Assembly: GCA_038534295.1 (NCBI GenBank)
Contig: JBCAXA010000001.1
Coordinates: 124,001 to 188,000, forward strand
Source of the DNA: JBCAXA01 sp038534295
Lineage (GTDB): Bacteria; Pseudomonadota; Gammaproteobacteria; Steroidobacterales; Woeseiaceae
Direction of reading: 5' to 3'
Length of the DNA: 64,000 nucleotides
Positions within the stretch are counted from its first letter, which is position 1. Every line of letters begins with the position of its first letter. Of this stretch, positions 8,744 through 17,837 are shown piece by piece. The position numbers were made by a program, and so were the translations under genes. The notes under the pieces are model-generated. The model was not told the origin of the DNA. It worked only from the letters and a program-made list of their open reading frames with translations, and searched no databases.

Positions 8744-11700
8744 TTACATATTGCGACGATACTGACCGCCGACACTAAACAGCGTATCGGTAATCTGCCC
8801 GAGCGAGCAGGTCCGCACCGCCTCCATCAATGCCGCGAAAACGTTGCGTCCAGCAATGGCCGCCTGGCGGACGTTTTCCAAGGCGCGCTCGGCGTCATTT
8901 TCGTGACGCCTTTGGAAGTCCGCCAGTCGATCGATCTGACTGCGCTTCTCCGCTTCGGTCGAACGCGCGAGTTCGATCGTGTCGGGGACTTCGGGATTGT
9001 CCGGCAAAAACGTATTCACACCGATAATTGGCAGACTGCCGTCGTGCTTCTTGTGCTCGTAGAGCAGCGATTCATCCTGAATCCGGCCGCGTTGGTAGCC
9101 CGTTTCCATCGCGCCCAATACGCCACCGCGCTCTGACAGGCGTTCGAACTCCGCCAGCACCGCCTCCTCGACCAAATCGGTCAGCTCATCGATGACAAAG
9201 GCGCCTTGGTTCGGATTCTCGTTCTTGGCAAGGCCAAACTCGTTGTTGATGATCAGCTGGATGGCCAACGCCCGTCGTACGGATTCTTCTGTCGGCGTCG
9301 TAATGGCTTCGTCGTAAGCGTTGGTGTGCAGTGAATTGCAGTTGTCGTAGATCGCAATCAGGGCCTGCAGCGTGGTGCGGATGTCGTTGAAATTCATCTC
9401 TTGAGCGTGCAGCGAACGCCCGGACGTTTGGATGTGGTATTTCAATCGCTGACTGCGCGCGTTGGCACCATAGCGCTCGTGCATCGCCACGGCCCAGATG
9501 CGCCGGGCAACCCGTCCGAGCACGGTGTATTCCGGATCCATACCGTTTGAGAAAAAGAACGACAGGTTCGGCGCGAAATCATCAATGTGCATTCCGCGCG
9601 CAAGGTACGCTTCGACAAACGTAAACCCGTTCGAGAGCGTGAACGCGAGCTGGGTGATCGGATTCGCACCGGCTTCGGCGATGTGATACCCAGAAATTGA
9701 GACGGAATAGAAATTCCGCACGTTGTGGTCGATAAAGTACTGCTGAATATCGCCCATGACGCGAAGGCTGAACTCCGTCGAAAAAATACAGGTGTTCTGG
9801 CCCTGATCTTCTTTCAAAATATCGGCCTGCACCGTACCGCGAACGGAAGTCAGCGCACGAGCCCTTATATCGGCAGCCTCGTCGGCGTTCGGCTCACGGC
9901 CGTTAACCGCACGAAACTCGTCCATCTGCTGGTCAATCGCCGTGTTCAAGAACATCGCGAGAATTGTCGGCGCGGGACCGTTGATGGTCATCGACACGGA
10001 CGTACTCGGGTCGCAAAGATCAAACCCGTCGTACAGCGCTTTCATGTCATCCAGCGTCGCTATCGACACGCCGGAGTTGCCGATCTTTCCGTAAATGTCG
10101 GGCCTTAATCCCGGGTCGCAGCCGTACAGCGTGACCGAATCGAACGCTGTCGACAGACGTTTGGCAGCGGAGTGCTCGGACAAAGCCTTGAAGCGCCGAT
10201 TGGTACGCATCGGATCGCCCTCGCCGGCAAACATACGCGCCGGATCTTCACCGTCGCGCTTGAAGGGAAACACGCCAGCGGTGTACGGAAAATAACCCGG
10301 GAGGTTCTCGCGCCGCAGCCACGCCAACAGATCACCGTGATCGTGCAGTCGCGGGACGGCAACACGCGGCACGGCGGTACCGGACAACGAATGCCACAGC
10401 AAGCGGGTTTCGATGACCTTGCCGTCGCGTCCCGTCTGGCTAAGCGATTCCTGGCGGTACGCGTCGCGCGTTGCGGGCCAGGCTTCCAATTGCTCGGCAT
10501 AGCTGGAGTCTTGCCGTCGCGTGCGTTGCTCGAGCAGCGCATCGATTTCCTCGACGCTGGTGGCCGCTGTGACGAGCTCACGCGTCGACGTCAGTCGCTG
10601 TATCTCACGAGCAAGTATCGCCTGATGTTCGGTGCTCGCATGATAGTCACGCACGCTAGTCGCAATATCCGCGAGATAGCGCTGCCGCTCAGGCGGCACG
10701 ATAACGGTTTTCTCCGAGGAATGACGCACGTCGACAGGCGCCAGCGCGTGTGTGTAGTCACTAAGACCGTGCGTGCGCAGCAGCTGCACGAGCGTCTGAT
10801 AGGCCGCCGTGACACCGTCATCGTTGAAGCGTGACGCGATGCTGCCGAACACCGGCATCTCGCTCGGCGGCACCGAAAACTGTTCGCGGTTGCGCTGCAC
10901 CTGCTTGGCAACGTCGCGGAGCGCATCTTCGGCACCTTTGCGATCGAATTTGTTGATCACGACGAGATCGGCGAAGTCCAACATGTCGATTTTCTCGAGC
11001 TGGCTCTGTGCGCCGAACTCCGGCGTCATGACGTACATCGAGACGTCGACGTACGGAGCAATCCCAGAGTCGCCTTGCCCGATTCCCGGAGTCTCGACAA
11101 AGATGACGTCGAAATTGGCGGCGCGCAGAATCGCGACCACGTCATCGAGACCGCTCGGCACCTCGCCGCGTGCCGATCGAGTGGCTAACGAGCGCATGAA
11201 AATTGTCTCGTGATAGATCGCATTCATGCGAATGCGATCACCGAGCAGCGCACCACCGGTTTTGCGCCGGGTAGGGTCGATGGCGAGTGTCGCGATGCGC
11301 ACGCCATTGTTCGAATCGAGTCGGAAGCGACGAATGATCTCGTCGGTCAGCGACGACTTTCCGGCGCCACCGGTGCCGGTAATGCCGAGAATTGGCACCG
11401 GCCGAGTCGCTGTCGCGAGCCACGCGCGGTCGCTGTCGCTGAGCCGCCCACATTCAGCCTTGGTAATGGCGCGGGCGAGCAAGGTTCGATCGCTGAGATC
11501 AGTTTTCGCAAGGTCGAGATCGCGACGCTCGCTGGCCGCAGCCCGCGTTCGGGTCAGCATGTCGTCGATCATGCCCTGCAAGCCGAGTTGCTGACCGGAC
11601 TGCGGCGAGTAAATGCGTTCGACGCCGTAGCGCTCGAGCTCGTCGATCTCCGCTGCGACGATAACGCCGCCGCCGCCGCCGAACACCTTAATGTGCTCAG

Positions 11701-11992
11701 CGCCGGCTGCGCGCAACTGGTCAACGAGATATTTGAAGTACTCGACGTGGCCACCTTGGTACGAACTGACGGCGATGCCGTCAACGTCTTCCTGCAATGC
11801 CGCTGTGACGACCTCGCTGACCGCACGGTTGTGCGCCAGATGTATGACCTCAACGCCAGAGGCCTGCAGAATCCGCCGCATGATGTTGATCGACGCGTCG
11901 TGGCCGTCAAAGAGACTCGCCGCGGTTACGAACCGCAGCGGCGTCGCGGCGCGCTGCGAGTGCTGCACTGGCAATGGAGTAACACTGCTCAT
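8744..11992 (-). CDS. icmF: fused isobutyryl-CoA mutase IcmF
   Basis: This is a B12-dependent acyl-CoA mutase that interconverts isobutyryl-CoA and n-butyryl-CoA, and in some members isovaleryl- and pivalyl-CoA. The 1082 residues show the fused order unique to IcmF: B12-binding domain (residues ~20-150, DGHDASINIMRRIL with the cobalt-ligating His31, then SSYQGGH and FGGGGG), a G3E GTPase chaperone (P-loop GTGGAGKSS at ~205-213, NKFDRKGAED), and the mutase large subunit from ~560 (GVFPFKRDGEDPARMFAGEG). The start overlaps the tetR stop by four bases (ATGA), so translation is probably coupled. It is the last gene of an acd-btuF-tetR-icmF operon. Confidence 0.93.
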   Translation of the reverse strand: MSSVTPLPVQHSQRAATPLRFVTAASLFDGHDASINIMRRILQASGVEVIHLAHNRAVSEVVTAALQEDVDGIAVSSYQGGHVEYFKYLVDQLRAAGAEHIKVFGGGGGVIVAAEIDELERYGVERIYSPQSGQQLGLQGMIDDMLTRTRAAASERRDLDLAKTDLSDRTLLARAITKAECGRLSDSDRAWLATATRPVPILGITGTGGAGKSSLTDEIIRRFRLDSNNGVRIATLAIDPTRRKTGGALLGDRIRMNAIYHETIFMRSLATRSARGEVPSGLDDVVAILRAANFDVIFVETPGIGQGDSGIAPYVDVSMYVMTPEFGAQSQLEKIDMLDFADLVVINKFDRKGAEDALRDVAKQVQRNREQFSVPPSEMPVFGSIASRFNDDGVTAAYQTLVQLLRTHGLSDYTHALAPVDVRHSSEKTVIVPPERQRYLADIATSVRDYHASTEHQAILAREIQRLTSTRELVTAATSVEEIDALLEQRTRRQDSSYAEQLEAWPATRDAYRQESLSQTGRDGKVIETRLLWHSLSGTAVPRVAVPRLHDHGDLLAWLRRENLPGYFPYTAGVFPFKRDGEDPARMFAGEGDPMRTNRRFKALSEHSAAKRLSTAFDSVTLYGCDPGLRPDIYGKIGNSGVSIATLDDMKALYDGFDLCDPSTSVSMTINGPAPTILAMFLNTAIDQQMDEFRAVNGREPNADEAADIRARALTSVRGTVQADILKEDQGQNTCIFSTEFSLRVMGDIQQYFIDHNVRNFYSVSISGYHIAEAGANPITQLAFTLSNGFTFVEAYLARGMHIDDFAPNLSFFFSNGMDPEYTVLGRVARRIWAVAMHERYGANARSQRLKYHIQTSGRSLHAQEMNFNDIRTTLQALIAIYDNCNSLHTNAYDEAITTPTEESVRRALAIQLIINNEFGLAKNENPNQGAFVIDELTDLVEEAVLAEFERLSERGGVLGAMETGYQRGRIQDESLLYEHKKHDGSLPIIGVNTFLPDNPEVPDTIELARSTEAEKRSQIDRLADFQRRHENDAERALENVRQAAIAGRNVFAALMEAVRTCSLGQITDTLFSVGGQYRRNM

Positions 11993-12609
11993 GAACTCGT
12001 CCTCGCGACATCGATGAGCTGTCGCATGCTGGTTTTAAGGTCGTTATGCAGTTGCCGAACCATGTGAGGCTCGGTCGGTCGCGACAGCCACTGGTACGCA
12101 ATACCCAGGACAGACGCGTTGAATTGCGCCGCTAGCGCGTCGCAGGCAGCGTTGTCCTCGATGCCCGCTTCGCGCAGCCAGCGCGCCGTATCGCGTCGAC
12201 GACGTTCGTGGATGCCGGCGATGACATTCTTCACCGGTGACTGCACGCCGATCGACTCGAACCACAAAATGTAAAAGGCACGCAGGTCGTCCGCGGCGGT
12301 TTCGCAGAACCGACTGTGTTCGTCGATCGCGGCGGCGATCGCCGGAAAACCCTTCAGCTCGCTGGTGACGCGTTTTAGATCGGCAAGCCAGCGCGCGCCG
12401 ACGGAGCGCACGATCGACTCAAACAGGCCAGCCTTGGAGCCGAAACGATAGCCCGCTAGGCCGCGGCTGTAGCCGGCAATTTCGCCGACGTCCTTTAACG
12501 TGGTGCGGTCGGTGCCCCGCTCGACGATGAGCCCGATGGCCGCGTCGAGCATCAAGCGATCGGACAGATCGGTTCGCTCGGCGTGCGAACGGCGCGGCGC
12601 GCCGCTCAC
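11989..12609 (-). CDS. TetR/AcrR family transcriptional regulator
   Basis: This is a 206-residue repressor-type protein. The N-terminal helix-turn-helix spans about residues 15-60 (LMLDAAIGLIVERGTDRTTLKDVGEIAGYSRGLAGYRFGSKAGL). The remainder is the helical ligand-binding and dimer domain. It lies inside a four-gene operon, overlapping both neighbours by four bases. The inducer is therefore probably an acyl-CoA or cofactor of that pathway, and autoregulation through the palindrome at 15228-15244 is the simplest model. The ligand is inferred, not seen. Confidence 0.88.
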   Translation of the reverse strand: MSGAPRRSHAERTDLSDRLMLDAAIGLIVERGTDRTTLKDVGEIAGYSRGLAGYRFGSKAGLFESIVRSVGARWLADLKRVTSELKGFPAIAAAIDEHSRFCETAADDLRAFYILWFESIGVQSPVKNVIAGIHERRRRDTARWLREAGIEDNAACDALAAQFNASVLGIAYQWLSRPTEPHMVRQLHNDLKTSMRQLIDVARTSS

Positions 12610-13439
12610 GACGGACGTCCGGCGTGCGGCCTAGGCAAATCGATACTCGCCATCAGCGCGTCGAAATAATCGGGCGCTGTCAGCAGACGACTGCCGTACC
12701 ACGAGAACATTTCACCGTCGACCAGCACGGTTCGGCCAACGCCGACAGCTTCCTCGAGTTCGGCAACGTGGGTTGCCGTGAACGGATAGGGTTCGCTGGA
12801 CAGTAGCGTCAGATCCGGTGCGAGTTTGGCCAACTCCTCGGCGCTGGTTTGTGGGTACCGCGATCGATCCGCAAACACGTTGCGCCAGTTGAGGCGCACC
12901 AGCACGTCGTCGATAAACGTGTCTGTGCCAACGGCCATAAAAGGTTTGCGCCAGATCAGGTAGGCAACCGAGCGACCGCCGCCGTCAGGCAGCGATGCCC
13001 AGCGTTCGCTGATCCGCGCGGCAAGATCGGTCGCCGCATGTTGCGCGCCGCACAGCTCGCCGATCGACTCGATCATCGCCAGCGCCGTCGGCATGTCGGC
13101 AATGTCGCTGAGCCATGTGGGCGAGGCCGCACGCAGCGCTTCGATGGTCTCCTTGTCGTTCTCTTCTTTGTTGCCGATGACGAGATCGGGCGCGAGTGCA
13201 ATGACCGCGGCGACGTCCAAGCGTTTGGTACCGCCGATTACCGTCAACCGCTCGCGCGCCTCGGCCGGGTGCAGGCAATAGCGCGTACAGGCTACCAGCC
13301 GATCGGCGAGGCCCAGGTTAAACAGCAGTTCAGTCTGCGACGGCACCAATGACACGATGCGCTCGGGTCGCTCGACATACGACGCTCGGTAGCCCGTCTG
13401 GTCGACGATCGTGCGGCGTGGTGCGGCGTCGCTAGCCAT
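12606..13439 (-). CDS. BtuF-like helical backbone metal/cobalamin receptor, no signal peptide
   Basis: This 277-residue protein resembles the periplasmic BtuF/FhuD substrate-binding fold: RIVSLVPSQTELLFNLGLADRLV, then GGTKRLDVAAVIALAPDLVIG, and a C-terminal lobe with SAEELAKLAPDLTLLSSEPYPF. These are the standard lobes on either side of a long backbone helix. No signal peptide precedes the fold, and no permease or ATPase gene is adjacent. Its place between an acyl-CoA dehydrogenase and a B12 mutase suggests intracellular corrinoid binding. Alternatively, it could be an orphan uptake component with a lost leader. It is linked by 3-base and 4-base junctions to its neighbours. Confidence 0.75.
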   Translation of the reverse strand: MASDAAPRRTIVDQTGYRASYVERPERIVSLVPSQTELLFNLGLADRLVACTRYCLHPAEARERLTVIGGTKRLDVAAVIALAPDLVIGNKEENDKETIEALRAASPTWLSDIADMPTALAMIESIGELCGAQHAATDLAARISERWASLPDGGGRSVAYLIWRKPFMAVGTDTFIDDVLVRLNWRNVFADRSRYPQTSAEELAKLAPDLTLLSSEPYPFTATHVAELEEAVGVGRTVLVDGEMFSWYGSRLLTAPDYFDALMASIDLPRPHAGRPS

Positions 13440-13442
13440 TGC

Positions 13443-15197
13443 TCAGACGAATTCCGGAGCGGCGTTCGCAGCAACGTTGTCGTCCGCGGTGACCGCGGCA
13501 CAGTGCGCTGCCACCCTCGGCAACAGGCTGCTGAGATAAAACCGCGTGCTGATGCGTTTGCCGGCTAAGAACGCATCGTTGTCACCCGTGTGACGCGCCG
13601 CGACCAATAGCTGCCGGGCCATGAGCCACCCACCCACCAAGTAACCCGTCGCCATCATAAAGTCGTAGGCCTGCGCGCCGGTGTGCTCGGGTGTTGACGC
13701 CGTCTCTCGAACCGCGCGAGCTGCGTCCTTGAGTAAACCCGAATAGGTCTCGAGCGCACGGGCCGATTCGCCCAAATCCGCTGCCGCAAGCTCGCTGCAC
13801 GTTGTCTCAATGTCGGCCGCAAGCGCTGCGAATGCTGCGCCGCCGTCGCGGAGGAATTTGCGCCCGGCGAAGTCGGCGGCCTGAATACCGTTGGTGCCTT
13901 CGTAAATCGGCGTGATTCGCGCGTCCCGAAGGTATTGCGCGACGCCGGTTTCCTCAACGTATCCCATGCCGCCGTGCACCTGCACACCGAGCGATGTCGC
14001 TTCCTGTGCGACCTCGGTGCACCACGCCTTGACGATCGGCGTCAGCAACTCCAAGCGCTGTTGCCACGTCGCCGCGTCGCGCTCGTCGTCGCTGTACAAC
14101 GCGCGGTCCAAGGCAGCGCCCGCATATATCGTCATTGCGCGGCCGGCTTCCGCCAGTCCACGCATCGTCAGCAGCATCCGCCGCACGTCCGCATGCTCAA
14201 TGATGGGTGCTTGGCCATCGATACCGGGCTGGTGCCCTTGCCGACGCTCGTTGGCGTAGTAACGCGCCGCCTGCAGCGCCCGATCGCAGAGCCCGACCCC
14301 TTCCAGTCCGACCTCCAGACGGGCGTGGTTCATCATCGTAAACATGCAGGCGAGCCCTTGATTGAGCTCGCCGATCAAATAGCCGACCGAGCCATTGCCG
14401 GAATCGCCAAAACTCAAAACGCACGTCGGACTCGCATGGATCCCGAGCTTGTGCTCGACGGAAAGCGTTTTGACGTCGTTGACTTCGCCGTTTGGCAATC
14501 GCTTCGGAACGAGAAACAACGAAAGACCCCGAACGCCCGGCGGCGCATCGGGCGTTCGGGCGAGCACCATGTGCAGTATGTTCGGGGTCAGATCGTGATC
14601 GCCCCACGTGATGTAGATCTTTTGCCCGGTGACCCGAAACGCATCGCCATCGGGCACCGCCATCGTCTTCACGGCCGCAAGATCAGATCCCGCCTGCGGC
14701 TCGGTCAAATTCATCGTGCCGGTGGTCGAGCCGTCCACTAGCTCGGCGAGAAAACGCGCCTGAATGTCGTCCGATCCGTGCTTTATGACGGCCTCGATGG
14801 CGCCCATCGACAGCATCGGACACAGCGCAAACGACAGATTAGCGGCGTTCCACATTTCGCTAACCGCAATGTGCAGCGCGAACGGTAAGCCCTGACCACC
14901 GTGCTCAGCCGGAATGGCCAGCGACAACCAACCGGAGTCGCGGTGGCCTGCGTAAGCATCGACAAACCCGGGCGCGGCAACGACCCCATCCTCACCGAGC
15001 TTGACCCCGTGGGTATCGCCGACGGCGTTCAGCGGCGCGATGACGTCGTTAGCGAGCCGTGCGGCCTCATCGAGCACAGCCGTAACGAGCTCATCGGTAG
15101 CCTCACTAAACGTCGGGTAGGCGGCGAGCGCCGATAGATCGGCGATCTCATCGAGGACAAATTTCAGTTCCCGGACCGGGGCGGCGTATTCAGGCAT
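13443..15197 (-). CDS. acyl-CoA dehydrogenase, DmdC-like subgroup
   Basis: This flavoenzyme of 584 residues introduces a 2,3-double bond in an acyl-CoA. FAD-contact motifs are MNLTEPQAGSDLAAVKT and ITWGDHDL; the C-terminal part holds VQVHGGMGYVEETGVAQYLRDARITPIYEGTNGIQA. The extra C-terminal domain and N-terminal MPEYAAPVRELKFVLDE place it in the long DmdC-like group (methylmercaptopropionyl-CoA and related dehydrogenases), not the short fatty-acid type. I chose the ATG at 15197, which follows GAGGAGAG by six bases, over one nine codons upstream. It is the first gene of the operon ending in icmF, so its substrate is likely a short branched acyl-CoA. Confidence 0.9.
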   Translation of the reverse strand: MPEYAAPVRELKFVLDEIADLSALAAYPTFSEATDELVTAVLDEAARLANDVIAPLNAVGDTHGVKLGEDGVVAAPGFVDAYAGHRDSGWLSLAIPAEHGGQGLPFALHIAVSEMWNAANLSFALCPMLSMGAIEAVIKHGSDDIQARFLAELVDGSTTGTMNLTEPQAGSDLAAVKTMAVPDGDAFRVTGQKIYITWGDHDLTPNILHMVLARTPDAPPGVRGLSLFLVPKRLPNGEVNDVKTLSVEHKLGIHASPTCVLSFGDSGNGSVGYLIGELNQGLACMFTMMNHARLEVGLEGVGLCDRALQAARYYANERRQGHQPGIDGQAPIIEHADVRRMLLTMRGLAEAGRAMTIYAGAALDRALYSDDERDAATWQQRLELLTPIVKAWCTEVAQEATSLGVQVHGGMGYVEETGVAQYLRDARITPIYEGTNGIQAADFAGRKFLRDGGAAFAALAADIETTCSELAAADLGESARALETYSGLLKDAARAVRETASTPEHTGAQAYDFMMATGYLVGGWLMARQLLVAARHTGDNDAFLAGKRISTRFYLSSLLPRVAAHCAAVTADDNVAANAAPEFV

Positions 15198-15220
15198 TGC
15201 ACTCTCCTCACATCCTGGCA

Positions 15221-15249
15221 ACAATATTTGCTTGTTCCAAGCAAGTCAA
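15221..15249 (-). promoter_or_regulatory. sigma-70-type promoter with palindromic operator for the acd-icmF operon
   Basis: On the minus strand the sequence gives -35 TTGACT (15249-15244), a 17-base spacer and -10 TATTGT (15226-15221). A perfect 17-base palindrome, TTGCTTG-N3-CAAGCAA (15228-15244), fills the spacer. A protein bound there would block RNA polymerase. Size and symmetry fit a TetR-type dimer, and such a regulator is encoded in the operon. The binding itself is inference. Confidence 0.65.
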
Positions 15250-15282
15250 TGGGTACAGCAGGGATAGTGGTGGCGAAACCGC

Positions 15283-17811
15283 TTAGGCGTTGCGGCGCGC
15301 CTCGCGCCACGCGGCGAGCAAATCGCCTGGATTGGCCACCGGCACGCCAGCGTCTCGATTGCGGGCGCCGATATCGAACGCGAGGCCCCACTGCCGGACG
15401 AGGATCGACCAGGCTGTCAGCACGCTGTGCTGCGGGTCGTAAATGTTGGTGGCTTCTGAGGTCACCCCGTTCAGCTCAATCACGCTGAGCTGCTCGCCGC
15501 GCAGCAGCGCGTCACGACTCGGCACACGGATGTCATAGCGACCAAAGTAAAAACCGTCGTAGGAATGACTGATGCGATCGATCGCGGCGGTCAACTCTTC
15601 GGAAATCAACTCGCGGCCGTCGCGAAACACACAGCCACGCGCGTGAGTACCGAGCTGCACCAAGCGAAATTTCTGGCCGGCAGGAAGCACCTCCGGCAAA
15701 CGGTCGCGATGCGCTCGGCAATGTACATCGGCCATTGCAACAGCGCGCGGATCGGTGAGTATGAGCTGCTCGAGGGTCGAACGCCCATCACCGATCAGCG
15801 AGATCGGCTCCTTAATGGTCACAGCGAACAGGCGGCCCGTTGCCACTCCGGGCAGGCGGTAATAGAAGACGCCATACTCCTCACCGGGCACGTAGTCTTG
15901 GACGATGGTTGGCTGCGGTCGGCGCTCGAAATATTCGGCCGCCGACGCATTGTCATAAATGATGCGTACGTGGCTGCCGCGCTCGCCGCTGTCGGGTTTT
16001 AAGACCACCGGATAGTCGACGCCGGCGCTCGCCATGAAGTCTTCAATGGCAGCAACACGGCGTTCAATCGACGCCGGCTCGAGTAATCGCCACGGTGGCA
16101 CGACATCCTGTGGCAGTGCCGCAAGAATCGCCGCTTTGGACTCGCCGACGAAACCGCCGAGCGGAATAGCGGGATTCGCGGCTGTAAAAACCGTCAATGA
16201 GCGATAACGAATGGCGTACGCCAACAGCGCCAGAATGACCGGCGCGTAGATGATCTGCGAAGGCCAGAACTCCCAGTGACGAAGTCGCTTCCAGCGACCG
16301 ATCGCAAGCCGCCGCTGGTCGGGGTTAACCGCGAAACCGATTAGCTTGGTGGCAAGCCACAGACCACCGCCAATCGCCAGCAACGCCGGTAGCGCCATAC
16401 GCTGATAGTCCGACAGCCACTCGAGCACGCGCTCGCCACTACGATCGGCGAGATACACCAAGGCCGGTGTCCACACCAGCGCGGGCACGACCAAGAGAAC
16501 CGAGAATCGCATCATCGACATGCCCAACGCCCCAGCGGCGAAAAACGTTGGAAACCGAGTTCCGGGAACGAACCGAGCGATGAGCAGCGCCGTGATACCG
16601 CGGCGTTGAAACCAACGCTCGGCTCGCTCGACACTACGCTGCTTGTCGATGATGCCGAGCTTGCGGGCACGGCGACTGAGCCGGCCGGACCAATAGACGA
16701 GCATGTCGCCGGTGTAGATGCCAATGAACGCGTACACGATCGCTTCAAACAGCGTCAGCACGCCAGCCGATGCTGCAAGTCCAGCGGCGATAGTAGCGAG
16801 ATCCTCGCTAACATAGCTAAAGAGAATCACGCCGATCCCAACGATCAGCGACGTCATGCCACCGACATCCGGCAGGCGCTCACGATCAAACAAGGCCGCA
16901 GCGGCAGCGAGACGCTCCGCGTTCGCCGCATCGCGCGTCGGCGCCTGGCCGGTGCTGACGTCATCGATAAACGTAGCGATCGACTCACCGAGCGGATCGG
17001 TGTCGCGGAATGGGAGCTCGTGGCCGCCAACAACGGTATCGAGCCGTGCCTGCGGCACGATGCGTGCGTGTTCGACGGCGGCGGCATACGGGACAAGCGG
17101 ATCGTTATTGCCGTGCACGATCAGCATCGGTGGCTGGAACGATTCCAAAATCTTCCGCAGCGGACGCTGGTCCGTGTCGTAAAAATTGCGTGCATAGGCA
17201 CGATTCAACAGCGAATGGTCGAGCGCACCAAAATGCGGTACGAACCAGTCAACCAACGAAATGAGCGCGAGCTGAACGCCGTGCACGGCGTGGTTCGCGT
17301 GATACTCGCCGAGCAGCTCGAGTTCCTGCACGCCGATCGACGCAAGCATCGTTAGCGATTGCGTCCGTTGCGGCTGCATCTGATACATCTCGAGCGCCAC
17401 TCCGCCGCCCATCGAGTAGCCGACGATATGGGCGCGCTCGATGCCGAGCTGATCCATCCAAGCCAACGTGAATTCGGCGTGCGCAACAATCGAGAAGTCG
17501 TTGAGACTTTGCCGCGATTCACCGAAACCCGGCATATCGGGTACTAACACTCGGGCGTCGGGGCGTACTTGCTCGATCGAACGCGCCAGCGGAACCATCG
17601 ACGTACCAGCCATTGGCGAGCCGTGCAGCAAGACCAGGACGTCGTTGCTGGTCGCGCTCCCGTACTCGCGATGCGCGATAACCGTGCCGTCGCCGAGCGT
17701 CGCAATGGTGACGTCCGGCGGCGGGATGGCCTCTCCGGCAAGAAACAGCCGAAATACCCATGAGGCGGCGAGTAGCACCGTGTACGCAAGGGCCAGTCGG
17801 CGTTTGCGCAT
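15283..17811 (-). CDS. three-domain fusion: alpha/beta hydrolase, DedA/VTT membrane domain, ATP-grasp
   Basis: The 842-residue protein has an N-terminal membrane anchor (residues 6-25). An alpha/beta hydrolase follows (~40-285) with oxyanion HGSPMAG, nucleophile Ser133 in GYSMGG, and probable Asp237 (HGNNDPLV) and His264 (GGHELPF). Residues ~318-490 are a DedA/SNARE-associated (VTT) membrane domain with the family's ARFVPGTRFPTFFAAGAL signature. After one more membrane segment (~520-536), residues ~590-790 are ATP-grasp-like: VVLKPDSGERGSHV, IVQDYVPGEEYG, GRYDIRV and IELNGVTSEATN. All three active regions look intact. It is the last gene of an operon with OlsB- and PlsC-like acyltransferases. 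A role in making and moving an amino-acid or modified lipid is inferred; no function is established. Confidence 0.75.
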   Translation of the reverse strand: MRKRRLALAYTVLLAASWVFRLFLAGEAIPPPDVTIATLGDGTVIAHREYGSATSNDVLVLLHGSPMAGTSMVPLARSIEQVRPDARVLVPDMPGFGESRQSLNDFSIVAHAEFTLAWMDQLGIERAHIVGYSMGGGVALEMYQMQPQRTQSLTMLASIGVQELELLGEYHANHAVHGVQLALISLVDWFVPHFGALDHSLLNRAYARNFYDTDQRPLRKILESFQPPMLIVHGNNDPLVPYAAAVEHARIVPQARLDTVVGGHELPFRDTDPLGESIATFIDDVSTGQAPTRDAANAERLAAAAALFDRERLPDVGGMTSLIVGIGVILFSYVSEDLATIAAGLAASAGVLTLFEAIVYAFIGIYTGDMLVYWSGRLSRRARKLGIIDKQRSVERAERWFQRRGITALLIARFVPGTRFPTFFAAGALGMSMMRFSVLLVVPALVWTPALVYLADRSGERVLEWLSDYQRMALPALLAIGGGLWLATKLIGFAVNPDQRRLAIGRWKRLRHWEFWPSQIIYAPVILALLAYAIRYRSLTVFTAANPAIPLGGFVGESKAAILAALPQDVVPPWRLLEPASIERRVAAIEDFMASAGVDYPVVLKPDSGERGSHVRIIYDNASAAEYFERRPQPTIVQDYVPGEEYGVFYYRLPGVATGRLFAVTIKEPISLIGDGRSTLEQLILTDPRAVAMADVHCRAHRDRLPEVLPAGQKFRLVQLGTHARGCVFRDGRELISEELTAAIDRISHSYDGFYFGRYDIRVPSRDALLRGEQLSVIELNGVTSEATNIYDPQHSVLTAWSILVRQWGLAFDIGARNRDAGVPVANPGDLLAAWREARRNA

Positions 17812-17837
17812 GGTCGGTGCTCGATGGCGAGCGATGT

